Source: Streptomyces diastaticus subsp. diastaticus
Lineage (GTDB): Bacteria; Actinomycetota; Actinomycetes; Streptomycetales; Streptomycetaceae
Length of the DNA stretch: 64,000 bases
Reading direction: 5' to 3'
Assembly (NCBI RefSeq): GCF_011170125.1
Contig: NZ_BLLN01000003.1
Location: forward strand, 310,001-374,000
The notes under the pieces are model-generated. The model saw only the letters and a program-made list of their open reading frames with translations, was not told the DNA's origin and ran no database searches. Both the position numbers and the translations under genes were made by a program. Below are positions 52,840-61,116 of the stretch, piece after piece; the first letter of the stretch is position 1, and every line of letters begins with the position of its first letter.

Positions 52840-54609
52840 TCAGGGCGCGAGCGCCGCCCCGGCCCTGGTCCGGCCCGTCACCAGTTCCACGGGCTCCGGT
52901 GTCCCGGCGCCGTCGGTGTGCACCGTCAGGGCGTGCGGGGCGTGCCCGCTCGCCGAGGCGACCAGGAGGTGGCGGCCGGGCCCCGGCGCGGTCAGCCGGA
53001 AGGCGCCCGCCTCGTCGGCGGTGGTCCGGGCGGTCTGCACGCCGCCCGGGGTGAGCAGGGTGACGTTGGCGCGGGCCACGGGCGTCCCGTCGGCATCGCG
53101 CACCCTGCCGGTCAGCGCGTAGGGTCCGCCCGGCGTCGCGGCGGCGGGCTCACCGGGGAGCGGGGCGGGCACGTGCTCGGGCCGGCCCGGGGTCCGGGCC
53201 GGGAGGAAGAAGGCCACCACCACCCCGACGGCGACCGCCCCCGTGGCGATCAGGAACGCCAGCCGGAACCCGGTCATCGACGGCAGTTCCACCCCGCCGA
53301 ACGGGACGGCCGTGCGCGCCAGCACCATGCCGATGACGGCGCTGGACAGGGAAGTGCCGACCGACCGCATCAGGGTGTTCAGGCCGTTGGCCGCACCCGT
53401 CTCGCGGGGGTCGACGGCACCGATGATCAGTGCGGGCAACGAGGAGTACGCCAGGCCGATCCCCGCGCCGAGGACCGCCGCGATCACCGCGGTCTGCCAG
53501 GCCGCGGAGAGCAGAGCCTGCCCGCCGCCGTAGCCGAGCATGATCACCGCCATGCCCAGCAGCAGCGTCGCCCGCGGGCCGTAGCGGGTGGAGAGGCGGG
53601 CGTAGAGGGGGGAGACCAGCATCATCGTCAGGCCCAGCGGGGCCATGCACAGGCCCGCCACGACCATCGACTCGCCCAGGCCGTAGCCGGTGGCGGCGGG
53701 GAGCTGCACCAGTTGGGGCAGGACCAGCGAGACGGCGTAGAAGGCGACGCCGAGCATCACCGAGGCCAGGTTGGTCAGCAGCACCGTGCGCCGGACGCTG
53801 GTGCGCAGGTCGACCAGGGGAGAAGGGGAGCGCAACTGGTGCAGGCCCCAGCCGGCGAGCACCAGCGCGCCCGCGCCGAACAGACCGAGCGTCGACGGGG
53901 CCGACCAGCCCCACTCGGCGCCCTTGGTCACCGGGAGCAGCAGGCAGACCAGCCCCACCGCGAGCCCCAGCGCCCCGGGCAGGTCGAAGCGGCCCTCGGC
54001 GCGCACCGGGCTCTCCGGGCAGACCCGCCAGGCCAGGAGGAAGGCGGCGGTGCCGAGGACGGCGGCGGCGACGAACAGGGCGTGCCAGTCGGCGTGCTGG
54101 GCGATCAGCGCGGCGGCGGGCAGGGCGAGGCCGCCGCCGACGCCTATGGAGGAACTCATCAGCGCCATCGCCGAGGGCAGCCGTTCCGCCGGGAGCACGT
54201 CCCGCATGATGCCGATGCCCAGCGGGATGGCGCCCATCGCGAACCCCTGGAGCGCCCGGCCCACGATCATCGGCACCAGGTCGGAGGTGAGCGCGCAGAG
54301 CACCGACCCGCCCACCATGACGGCGAGGCAGAGCAGCAGCAGGAGCTTCTTGCCGTACAGGTCACCGAGCCGCCCCATGACCGGCGTGGCCACCGCCCCC
54401 GCCAGCAGGGTCGCGGTCATCACCCAGGTCGCGTCGGCGACGCTGGTCCCCAGCAGCACCGGCAGGTCCTTGATGACCGGGACCAGCAGGGTCTGCATCA
54501 CCGCCACCGTGATCCCGGCGAAGGCGAGGACGGCGACGATCCCCCGGCCGCCGCCGGAAGGGGAGGGCGGGGCCTCAGGGACGGGAGTCCGGTCGGGGAC
54601 CTGCGGCAA
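52840..54609 (-). CDS. DHA2-type MFS transporter with C-terminal carboxypeptidase-regulatory-like domain
   Basis: This 589-residue, 14-helix proton-coupled exporter shows VAVLAFAGITVAVMQTLLVP (helix 1), GRLGDLYGKKLLLLLCLAVM (motif A), SSSIGVGGGLALPAAALIA (motif C-like) and GAANGLNTLMRSVGTSLSSA. After the last helix, residues about 500-580 form a CarboxypepD_reg/Ig-like beta domain (TGRVRDADGTPVARANVTLL, GAFRLTAPGPGRHLLVASAS). The start is TTG 54607-54609 (MPQVPDRT), with GGAGGT just upstream; the frame runs into a 7-bp tandem repeat further up. Substrate unknown. Confidence 0.88.
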   Translation of the reverse strand: MPQVPDRTPVPEAPPSPSGGGRGIVAVLAFAGITVAVMQTLLVPVIKDLPVLLGTSVADATWVMTATLLAGAVATPVMGRLGDLYGKKLLLLLCLAVMVGGSVLCALTSDLVPMIVGRALQGFAMGAIPLGIGIMRDVLPAERLPSAMALMSSSIGVGGGLALPAAALIAQHADWHALFVAAAVLGTAAFLLAWRVCPESPVRAEGRFDLPGALGLAVGLVCLLLPVTKGAEWGWSAPSTLGLFGAGALVLAGWGLHQLRSPSPLVDLRTSVRRTVLLTNLASVMLGVAFYAVSLVLPQLVQLPAATGYGLGESMVVAGLCMAPLGLTMMLVSPLYARLSTRYGPRATLLLGMAVIMLGYGGGQALLSAAWQTAVIAAVLGAGIGLAYSSLPALIIGAVDPRETGAANGLNTLMRSVGTSLSSAVIGMVLARTAVPFGGVELPSMTGFRLAFLIATGAVAVGVVVAFFLPARTPGRPEHVPAPLPGEPAAATPGGPYALTGRVRDADGTPVARANVTLLTPGGVQTARTTADEAGAFRLTAPGPGRHLLVASASGHAPHALTVHTDGAGTPEPVELVTGRTRAGAALAP

Positions 54610-54645
54610 GGGGACCTCCTGGAGAGCGCGGGAAGCGGCAAGGCT

Positions 54646-54694
54646 GAAGCGGGAAGCGGGAAGCGGGAAGCGGGAAGCGGGAAGCGGGAAGCGG
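54646..54694. repeat. Tandem repeat, 7 x 7 bp (GAAGCGG)
   Basis: Seven perfect copies, plus a degenerate eighth, lie 37 bp upstream of the MFS TTG start, where the leader of that transcript is expected. Six to eight G-rich copies on one strand could change spacing by slippage. Confidence 0.92.
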
Positions 54695-55015
54695 GAGCCG
54701 GGCCGGACCGGCACCGTCAACTAGATGTACGGAGAAGCTGGTTGGGTGCTCCACTATTCCCTGCCGTCGCCGGCGCCGGGCGGGCGCCCCGGAGGCACGC
54801 GCCCCCGCAACGGACGCGTCAGGGGGCGCACCGGGGGGAGCGTGGCGGGCTCCGGCCGGCCGGCGACGCCGCTTCCGCGACCCGTCCTCACCGCGCGGAC
54901 CCGCCACCCCGTCATGGACCTGACCCGATCCGCTCGGGCAGAGTGTCCCCGTCGCGCGACCCACCACGGCACCCGCCGCGGCCGGGGCCAGCTCCCCGCC
55001 CACCAGGGAGAACCC
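54695..55015. promoter_or_regulatory. Divergent intergenic region
   Basis: These 321 bp hold the promoters of the MFS gene and of the acyl-CoA dehydrogenase gene. No supported gene or clear operator. Confidence 0.4.
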
Positions 55016-55075
55016 ATGCAGCACCCCGCCCCCGCGCCGGCCGTGCGGCGCCCCGGTGGTGGCCCGGAGCCGTGA
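55016..55075 (+). CDS. Possible 19-codon leader peptide upstream of acyl-CoA dehydrogenase
   Basis: ATG 55016 is preceded by CCAGGGAGAACCC, a good ribosome binding site, and the frame ends at TGA 55073, 70 bp before the dehydrogenase start. The product (MQHPAPAPAVRRPGGGPEP) is Pro-rich. It might slow ribosomes at prolines and affect the downstream gene, or be chance. Confidence 0.3.
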   Translation: MQHPAPAPAVRRPGGGPEP

Positions 55076-55145
55076 CAGCCTCGGGCACCGGCCGCCGGGC
55101 CGCACCTGCATCCCCGTATCCGCCCCCGACCCTCAGGGAGACCGC

Positions 55146-56339
55146 ATGTCCGCCAGCACCCGCCGTGCTCCGCTCGACCCCGTCGACCCGCTCGGCCTCG
55201 AAGCGCTCCTCGGCGAGGAGGACCGGGCCGTCCGTGACACCGTCCGCCAGTACTGCGACGACAGGATCGCCCCGCACATCGGCGACTGGTTCGAGCGCGG
55301 CGAGATCCCTGATCTGCCCGGGCTCGCCCGCGACTTCGGGGCGATGGGCCTGCTCGGCATGCACCTCGACGGCTACGGCTGCGCCGGGACCAGCGCGCTG
55401 GCCTACGGTGTCGCCTGCCGCGAACTGGAGGCCTGCGACTCGGGCCTGCGCTCCTTCGTCTCCGTGCAGGGTTCCCTCGCCATGTACGCCCTGCACCGCT
55501 TCGGCTCCGAGGAGCAGAAGCAGGAGTGGCTGCCGAGGATGGCCGCGGGCGAGGCCATCGGCTGCTTCGGCCTGACCGAGCCCGACCACGGCTCCGACCC
55601 GGCCTCGATGCGCACCCGGGCCCGGCGCGACGGCCGCGACTGGGTCCTGGACGGCCGCAAGATGTGGATCACCAACGGCTCGGTGGCGGCCGTCGCCGTC
55701 GTCTGGGCCCAGACCGACGACGGCATCCGGGGCTTCGCCGTCCCCACCGACACCCCCGGCTTCTCCACCCCCGTGATCCGGCGGAAGATGTCCCTGCGCG
55801 CCAGTGTCACCAGCGAACTCGTCCTGGACGGCGTCCGCCTTCCCGCCGCCGCCGAACTTCCCGGCGCCCGCGGTGTGTCCGCGCCCCTGACCTGTCTCAA
55901 CGAGGCCCGCTACGGCATCGTCTGGGGGGCGCTGGGCGCCGCCCGCTCCGCCTGGCAGGCCGCCGCCGACTACGCCGGGCAGCGCGAGCAGTTCGGCAAG
56001 CCCATCGCCGCTTTCCAGCTCACCCAGCAGAAGCTGGTCGACATGGCCCTCGAACTCCACAAGGGCACCCTCACCGCCCTTCACCTCGCCCGTCTCAAGG
56101 ACAGCGAGGCCGGGGTGCGCCCCGCCCAGATCAGCTTCGGGAAGCTCAACAACGTCCGCGAGGCCATCGAGATCTGCCGCACCGCCCGCACCGTCCTCGG
56201 CGCCAACGGCATCTCCCTGGAGTACCCGGTGATCCGCCACATGAACAACCTGGAGTCCGTCCTCACCTACGAGGGCACCACCGAGATGCACACCCTCTCT
56301 CTGGGCCAGGCCCTCACTGGCCACGCCGCTTTCCGCTGA
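55146..56339 (+). CDS. Acyl-CoA dehydrogenase, glutaryl-CoA dehydrogenase-like
   Basis: The 397-residue FAD enzyme oxidises acyl-CoA, passing electrons to ETF. The family blocks CFGLTEPDHGSDPASM, KMWITNGSVAAVAVVWAQ, YAGQREQFGKPIAAFQLTQQ and NNLESVLTYEGTTEMH are present, with catalytic base Glu376 in the YEGTTE motif. The segment GLRSFVSVQGSL, with Arg102, matches the substrate-carboxylate-binding position of glutaryl-CoA dehydrogenase, so decarboxylating oxidation to crotonyl-CoA in lysine or tryptophan breakdown is likely. The ATG at 55146 has CAGGGAG upstream. Confidence 0.92.
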   Translation: MSASTRRAPLDPVDPLGLEALLGEEDRAVRDTVRQYCDDRIAPHIGDWFERGEIPDLPGLARDFGAMGLLGMHLDGYGCAGTSALAYGVACRELEACDSGLRSFVSVQGSLAMYALHRFGSEEQKQEWLPRMAAGEAIGCFGLTEPDHGSDPASMRTRARRDGRDWVLDGRKMWITNGSVAAVAVVWAQTDDGIRGFAVPTDTPGFSTPVIRRKMSLRASVTSELVLDGVRLPAAAELPGARGVSAPLTCLNEARYGIVWGALGAARSAWQAAADYAGQREQFGKPIAAFQLTQQKLVDMALELHKGTLTALHLARLKDSEAGVRPAQISFGKLNNVREAIEICRTARTVLGANGISLEYPVIRHMNNLESVLTYEGTTEMHTLSLGQALTGHAAFR

Positions 56340-56508
56340 CCGCGCCCCCGCATCGGGCTGATAACGGTCCTGGCTCCCCTCTCCCCCCGCCGCTGACCTG
56401 CGGATACGTTGTCAGAGCCGGGGGCGGGGGAGTGCGACGCAGGGCGCCCACCGGCCGGACGAGCACGGCGCGGTCAGCGGACGCGCGCCGTCGACAGGGG
56501 GGACGCAC

Positions 56509-57858
56509 ATGACGCACGAACAGCCGGGACCGGGCGAGGGGAACGGCGGCCAGGAGCCCGGGCGGAGACCGGTCGAGGGGCACGGCGGCCAGGAGCCGGT
56601 ACAGGGACCGGCCGAGGGGGAGGGTGGCCGGGAGCCGGGGCCGGAGCAGGGGCCGGAGCAGGGACCGGCCGAGGGGCCCGGGACGCAGGGCGGGCCGCCT
56701 CCGTGGTGGGGGGCGGGACAGCCAGGTGGCGGTGGCCCCGCCTGGGGTCCGCCGCCCCCGCCGCCGGGCCGGCACGGTCCGCCGCCGTGGGGCTGGGGCT
56801 GGGGCTGGCCGCCGCCCGCGCCGAAGCCGGGCGTCATCCCGCTCCGCCCCCTCCAGACCGGTGATCTCTTCGGCGGCGTCTTCGCGACGATACGCCGCCA
56901 CCCCGGGGCACTGTTCGGGACGATCGCCCTGGTCCACGGCGTCCACCTGGTGCTCGCCGGCGCGGTGCTGTTCGCCGGCTGGCACGTGCAGCGGGGCACT
57001 CTCGACCGGCTCTTCGACACCTCGGCCGACGAACTGCCGGCCGTCTCCGACCTCACCTCCGTGATGGCGACCTTCGGCCTGGTCTGGCTGGTCGTCATGG
57101 TGCTGGCCCTGGTCGCCAACGCCGCCGTCGCCGTCGCCTGCACCACCGTCACCCGTGAAGCGGTACTCGGCCGGCCCGCGCCGTTCGGCCAGGTTCTGCG
57201 GGCGGTGAGGCGTTTCCCGACAGTGCTGGGCATCCAGTTGCTGACCGGCCTGGTGGTGGCGGTCCCGGCGGTGCTCTTCGCCCTCTTCATGGTCCTGACC
57301 ATGGTCGCCCTGCTGGCCCGGGGCGACGTGGGCCCCTGGCTGGCGTTCCTGCCCTTTTTGTTCCTCGGCGCGGGCGTGCTCGCCGTCTGGTTGTGGATCA
57401 GGCTGGCCGTGGCCATCCCCGCGGCCGTCTTCGAGGGCCAGGGCGCCTTCGCCGCGATAGGCCGCTCCGTGCGGCTCGTACGCGGCGACTGGTGGCGTAC
57501 GTTCGGGCTGCTCCTGCTCGCCGGGGCCATGGCGATGGGACTGAGCCTGGCCGTGCAGCTGATCACCGGCGCGCTCCAGGGAGTCCCCGGCCCGGTCGTC
57601 CCCGACCCGGAGACCGGCAGGTACGACAGCGCCGATGTGCGCGCCGTCTTCCTCGACACCCTCGCCGCCTCGGGTGTCGGTGTCCTGGTGAGCTCGGTGG
57701 TGCAGGCCGCCGCCATGGCCCTGACCCACCTCACCGGGGCTTTGGTCTACGTCGACCTCCGCATCCGCAAGGAGGGTCTGGCGGACGCGCTGATCGCCGA
57801 ACTGGGGCAGGACGCCGAAGCCCCGCGGACGCCGCCCGCGTCGGGGCGGAGCGGCTGA
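56509..57858 (+). CDS. Multipass membrane protein, GPDPase-membrane-domain type
   Basis: This 449-residue protein has a 110-residue Gly/Pro/Glu/Trp-rich N-terminus with near-repeats (GGQEP, EQGPEQGPAEGPG), then about six transmembrane helices. Family motifs such as PLRPLQTGDLFGGVFATIRR at the first helix, ACTTVTREAVLGRPAPFGQV and SVRLVRGDWWRTFGLLLLAG occur in streptomycete glycerophosphoryl diester phosphodiesterase membrane-domain proteins. No catalytic GDPD domain is attached, so the role is unknown. The ATG at 56509 lies downstream of an AGGGGGGACGCAC ribosome binding site. The N-terminal repeats may be flexible linkers. Confidence 0.85.
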   Translation: MTHEQPGPGEGNGGQEPGRRPVEGHGGQEPVQGPAEGEGGREPGPEQGPEQGPAEGPGTQGGPPPWWGAGQPGGGGPAWGPPPPPPGRHGPPPWGWGWGWPPPAPKPGVIPLRPLQTGDLFGGVFATIRRHPGALFGTIALVHGVHLVLAGAVLFAGWHVQRGTLDRLFDTSADELPAVSDLTSVMATFGLVWLVVMVLALVANAAVAVACTTVTREAVLGRPAPFGQVLRAVRRFPTVLGIQLLTGLVVAVPAVLFALFMVLTMVALLARGDVGPWLAFLPFLFLGAGVLAVWLWIRLAVAIPAAVFEGQGAFAAIGRSVRLVRGDWWRTFGLLLLAGAMAMGLSLAVQLITGALQGVPGPVVPDPETGRYDSADVRAVFLDTLAASGVGVLVSSVVQAAAMALTHLTGALVYVDLRIRKEGLADALIAELGQDAEAPRTPPASGRSG

Positions 57859-58662
57859 GACCGCCAGGTGTCCGCCGCACGGCCGGGCCGCCTCGCCGGT
57901 GGCCCGGCCCGCGGTCGGTCCGCCCGAAGCGGCGCCGACGGAAGACGACCCGGAAGCCGCGCCACCCACCGGTGACACGGCGGGCCGCCGCGTCCGCCGT
58001 CGGGAACCGCCGGCCGCGGCCGCGACCGGGCGGCCGGGACCCGCGATGGCCAGGACGGCGTCCAGGTCCCCCGGCCGGGGCGCTCCCTCGGAGGCCGTCA
58101 AGCCCTCGCTCCGCGCTGTACCGTCGGCCCGGGCCCCGGTACGGATCGGCCCTGGAAGCGCCGTCGTCCTCGGGCGTGCGCGCGGCCAGGAAGTGGACCG
58201 GCGGCGCCCCACGCCGAGCCGTACGCCGGTCGACAGGCTGACACGCCACCTCGTCCGCCACCCCGGGCAGGGCGCCCCGCCGGCGCGGCGGTACGGGCCT
58301 GGCGCGCCACGACCAGGCGGGCGATGCCCGGTGGTCTCGCGTGCCGTCGTGCGCGCGCGACGTCCCGGCCCCGTCGGCCGGGACGGGGAGGAGCCGGTGC
58401 GGCAGTCCGGCGAGAGTGCGTCCGCGAGAGCGAGCACCGCCTTGACGCCGAGCGCCCCGTCGATGACGACCTGGTTGACGACGGTCTGGTGGACGACAGC
58501 CCGGTGGTCGGTGCGCGTACGTGCCAAGGCGTCGTGCCGCGCGGCCAGTCCACCGGGGAGGCGACGCCACGTGCGGCCTCCCGACGGCGAAGCCCGCCAG
58601 GAGTCGGAACCGATCAGGCGTAACTCCACACACGGTCCCGCACGGCGTCAGCGGCTCCGGGC
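57859..58662. other. Gene-free stretch before the minisatellites, about 800 bp
   Basis: A minus-strand frame here reads HQTVVNQVVIDGALGVKAVL and similar pieces that look faintly protein-like, but it has no start signal and soon turns into Arg/Pro noise. I cannot assign a gene; it may be a relic. Confidence 0.4.
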
Positions 58663-58788
58663 TCCGGGCAGGACGCATCCTCCGGGCAGGACGCATCCTC
58701 CGGGCAGGACGCATCCTCCGGGCAGGACGCATCCTCCGGGCAGGACGCATCCTCCGGGCAGGACGCATCCTCCGGGCAGGATGCATCC
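58663..58788. repeat. Minisatellite, 7 x 18 bp
   Basis: Seven head-to-tail copies of TCCGGGCAGGACGCATCC occur; only the last copy carries one change (GACGCATCC to GATGCATCC). Each unit contains GGACGCATCC, nearly its own reverse complement. Confidence 0.95.
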
Positions 58789-58791
58789 TCC

Positions 58792-58903
58792 GGGTGACGG
58801 GTGACGGGTGACGGGTGACGGGTGACGGGTGACGGGTGACGGGTGACGGGTGACGGGTGACGGGTGACGGGTGACGGGTGACGGGTGACGGGTGACGGGT
58901 GAC
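58792..58903. repeat. Minisatellite, 16 x 7 bp (GGGTGAC)
   Basis: Sixteen perfect copies of GGGTGAC begin 3 bp after the 18-bp array, and degenerate copies follow to about 58930. Confidence 0.95.
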
Positions 58904-59039
58904 GGGTGGGCGGTGACGGGCGGGCGACGGTCCGTGTCCGCCCGTCTCGGCCTCGGGACCTACGTCGCCTGCTCGCGGGATGGTCCCTTGTCCCGGTCTC
59001 CCACCGTCTCGGTGTACGGGTCACGCTCGGCCTGCGACC

Positions 59040-60641
59040 ATGACAGGCATGGCCGACCACCCCCTTACCGATCCCGCGCGTACCGCGGGCCGCCGTACCC
59101 CTCCGACCTGGGCGGTTCTCCTCGCCGTCTGCGCGGGGCAGTTCCTCGTCGTGCTCGACGTCTCCGTCGTCAACGTCGCACTGCCCTCGATGCGCGAGGA
59201 CCTGGCGCTGAGCGCCACGGGCCTCCAGTGGGTGGTCAACGCCTACTCCATCGCCTTCGCCGGCTTCATGCTCTTCGGCGGCCGGGCCGGTGACCTCTTC
59301 GGCCGCAAGCGGATGTTCCTCGTCGGCCTCGCCGTCTTCACCGCCGCCTCACTGGCCGGGGGAGTGGCCCAGGAGGGGTGGCAACTCCTCGCGGCCCGTG
59401 CCGTCCAGGGGCTGGGCGCCGCGGTCCTCTCCCCCTCGACGCTCACCCTCCTCACCTCCGCCGTCCCGGAGGGCCCCGCCCGGGCCCGCGCCATCGGTAC
59501 CTGGTCGGCGGTGGGCGCGGGCGGCGGCGCGGCCGGCGGCCTGGTCGGTGGCGTACTCACCGACGGTCTGTCCTGGCGCTGGGTGCTCCTCATCAACGTG
59601 CCCATCGGCATCGCCGTGCTCGCCGCCGCGGCCCGCTGGCTCACCGAGAGCCGTGCCACCAGCGGCCGCCGGCTCGACCTGCCGGGCGCCGTCCTCGTCA
59701 CCGCCGGCCTCGCCGTCCTCGCCTACGGCATCGCCGAGACCGAGGCCCGCGGCTGGGACGCCCCCGGCACGCTGGTGGCCCTGGCCGCCGGTGTCCTGCT
59801 GATCCTCGGCTTCCTCCTGGTCGAGGCCCGCTCGCGCTTCCCGCTGATGCCGCTGAAGCTCTTCCGGGTCCGCTCGGTCTCCGCCGCCAACGCCGTCATG
59901 GTCATCAGCGGCGCCGCGATGATGGGCATGTGGTTCTTCATGACCCTGTACGCGCAGAACGTGCTGGGCTACTCCCCGCTGCTCGCCGGCCTGGCCCTGA
60001 TACCCAGCTCCCTCTCGGTCGTCTCCGGCGCCAAACTCGCGCCCGTGCTGATGCGCTCCCTGGGGGCCCGCCCGGTGGTCCTGCTCGGTGTCGCCGTGGC
60101 CGCCGCCGGGTTCGCCTGGCAGTCGGCGATGCGGGCGGACGGTACCTACTTCGGGGACATCCTGGGGCCCGGCATCGTCATGATGGCCGGCGCGGGCCTC
60201 TCCGGGACCCCGCTGGCCTCTCTGGCCGTCTCCGGCGCCGATCCGCGCGACGCCGGGCTGGTCTCCGGGCTCATCAACACCTCCCGCACCATGGGCGGCG
60301 CCCTCGGCCTCGCCATCCTCTCGACCGTGGCCGCCTCCGCCACCGCGGGTGCCACAGACCCCGAGGGCCTCACCGACGGCTACGCCCTCGCCTTCCGCAC
60401 CGCCGCCCTCATGCTCACCGGTGGCTTCCTCCTGGGCCTCTTCTGGCTCCCCCGCGAACGCCGCCGCACTCCCGACGCCGGCCCCACCGCCTCCGGCCCC
60501 CGGCCGAACCGGGACGACGCGGACGGCCCGCCCACGCCCTCCGCACCCGACCCCAACTCCACAGGCGCCCGCGGCGACAGCCCCGGAGCGGCCCCGGTCG
60601 GCGGGACCCCTGAGGAAGGGCCGGGCCCGCTGACACGCTGA
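59040..60641 (+). CDS. DHA2-type MFS drug efflux transporter
   Basis: This 533-residue, 14-helix exporter of the EmrB/QacA group shows FLVVLDVSVVNVALPSMRED (helix 1), WVVNAYSIAFAGFMLFGGRA, GDLFGRKRMF (motif A), VGAGGGAAGGLVGGVL (motif C) and LSWRWVLLINVPIG. A Pro/Gly/Asp-rich tail of about 60 residues follows the last helix. The likely substrate is a hydrophobic toxin or antibiotic. The start is uncertain: ATG 59040 (MTGMADHPL) or ATG 59049 (MADHPL), neither with a strong ribosome binding site. Unlike the MFS genes at 31959 and 52840, it has no folded C-terminal domain. Confidence 0.92.
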   Translation: MTGMADHPLTDPARTAGRRTPPTWAVLLAVCAGQFLVVLDVSVVNVALPSMREDLALSATGLQWVVNAYSIAFAGFMLFGGRAGDLFGRKRMFLVGLAVFTAASLAGGVAQEGWQLLAARAVQGLGAAVLSPSTLTLLTSAVPEGPARARAIGTWSAVGAGGGAAGGLVGGVLTDGLSWRWVLLINVPIGIAVLAAAARWLTESRATSGRRLDLPGAVLVTAGLAVLAYGIAETEARGWDAPGTLVALAAGVLLILGFLLVEARSRFPLMPLKLFRVRSVSAANAVMVISGAAMMGMWFFMTLYAQNVLGYSPLLAGLALIPSSLSVVSGAKLAPVLMRSLGARPVVLLGVAVAAAGFAWQSAMRADGTYFGDILGPGIVMMAGAGLSGTPLASLAVSGADPRDAGLVSGLINTSRTMGGALGLAILSTVAASATAGATDPEGLTDGYALAFRTAALMLTGGFLLGLFWLPRERRRTPDAGPTASGPRPNRDDADGPPTPSAPDPNSTGARGDSPGAAPVGGTPEEGPGPLTR

Positions 60642-60722
60642 CGGGCGGGACGGAGCCCCTGTCCGGAAACTCGCCCCCTCCCGCCCCCGGGGCACACCCG
60701 CAGTCGGCGCCCCGCGCGCACA

Positions 60723-60757
60723 GAAGTGCCCCCGGCCGATGTGGCCGGGGGCACTTC
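60723..60757. terminator. Terminator after the DHA2 transporter
   Basis: A perfect 15-bp stem (60723-60737 with 60743-60757) with a GATGT loop lies between convergent genes. Confidence 0.85.
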
Positions 60758-60905
60758 CGCAGGCGTGTCCGCGAAGCTCCGTGCGGGTGTCCGCGGAACC
60801 TGGGCGGACGCGACCGGGGGCGGGCGGCGGGAACCCGGTACGCGACCAGGCCCCCGCCAGGTCATCCCCGCCCCGGCCCACGTCACCAGGCCGACGCCGG
60901 TCCGC

Positions 60906-61070
60906 TCAGGCCGCCTCGGCCTCCTGGCTCTCGGACGGCTTGCGGTGGCGGCCCTTCGGGGCCGTCCCCTCGTCGTTCCCGGCGGCCGGGCCCCGGTGCT
61001 TCCCGGCGCCCGGTGCGGGCTCACCGACGGGCGGCGGCGTGACCTCGTTCTCCGTACTGGTCCTGGTCAT
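60906..61070 (-). CDS. Small hydrophilic hypothetical protein (54 aa)
   Basis: MTRTSTENEVTPPPVGEPAP begins a charged, disordered-looking peptide that ends KGRHRKPSESQEAEAA. It has no membrane segment or cysteine. ATG 61068-61070 has GGGGTGAG about 11 bases upstream; the frame opens seven codons earlier without a site. Similar short proteins flank propeller-like genes in streptomycetes, but I cannot give a role. Confidence 0.6.
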   Translation of the reverse strand: MTRTSTENEVTPPPVGEPAPGAGKHRGPAAGNDEGTAPKGRHRKPSESQEAEAA

Positions 61071-61116
61071 GGACAACTCACCCCGTAACACAGTCGATCT
61101 TCACAGCCGGGTGAGT

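Noticed and set aside
57859..58620. Minus-strand frame with VNQVVIDGALGVKAVLALAD
   Set aside because: One short stretch looks protein-like, but the rest is Arg/Pro noise and no start or family can be named.
58663..58903. Possible CRISPR array
   Set aside because: Units of 18 and 7 bp are joined head to tail without unique spacers, and no cas gene is present.
58614..59060. 148-residue minus-strand frame with TRHPSPV and SCPEDA repeats
   Set aside because: The repeats are simply translations of the two minisatellites; there is no start signal and no similarity to a known protein.
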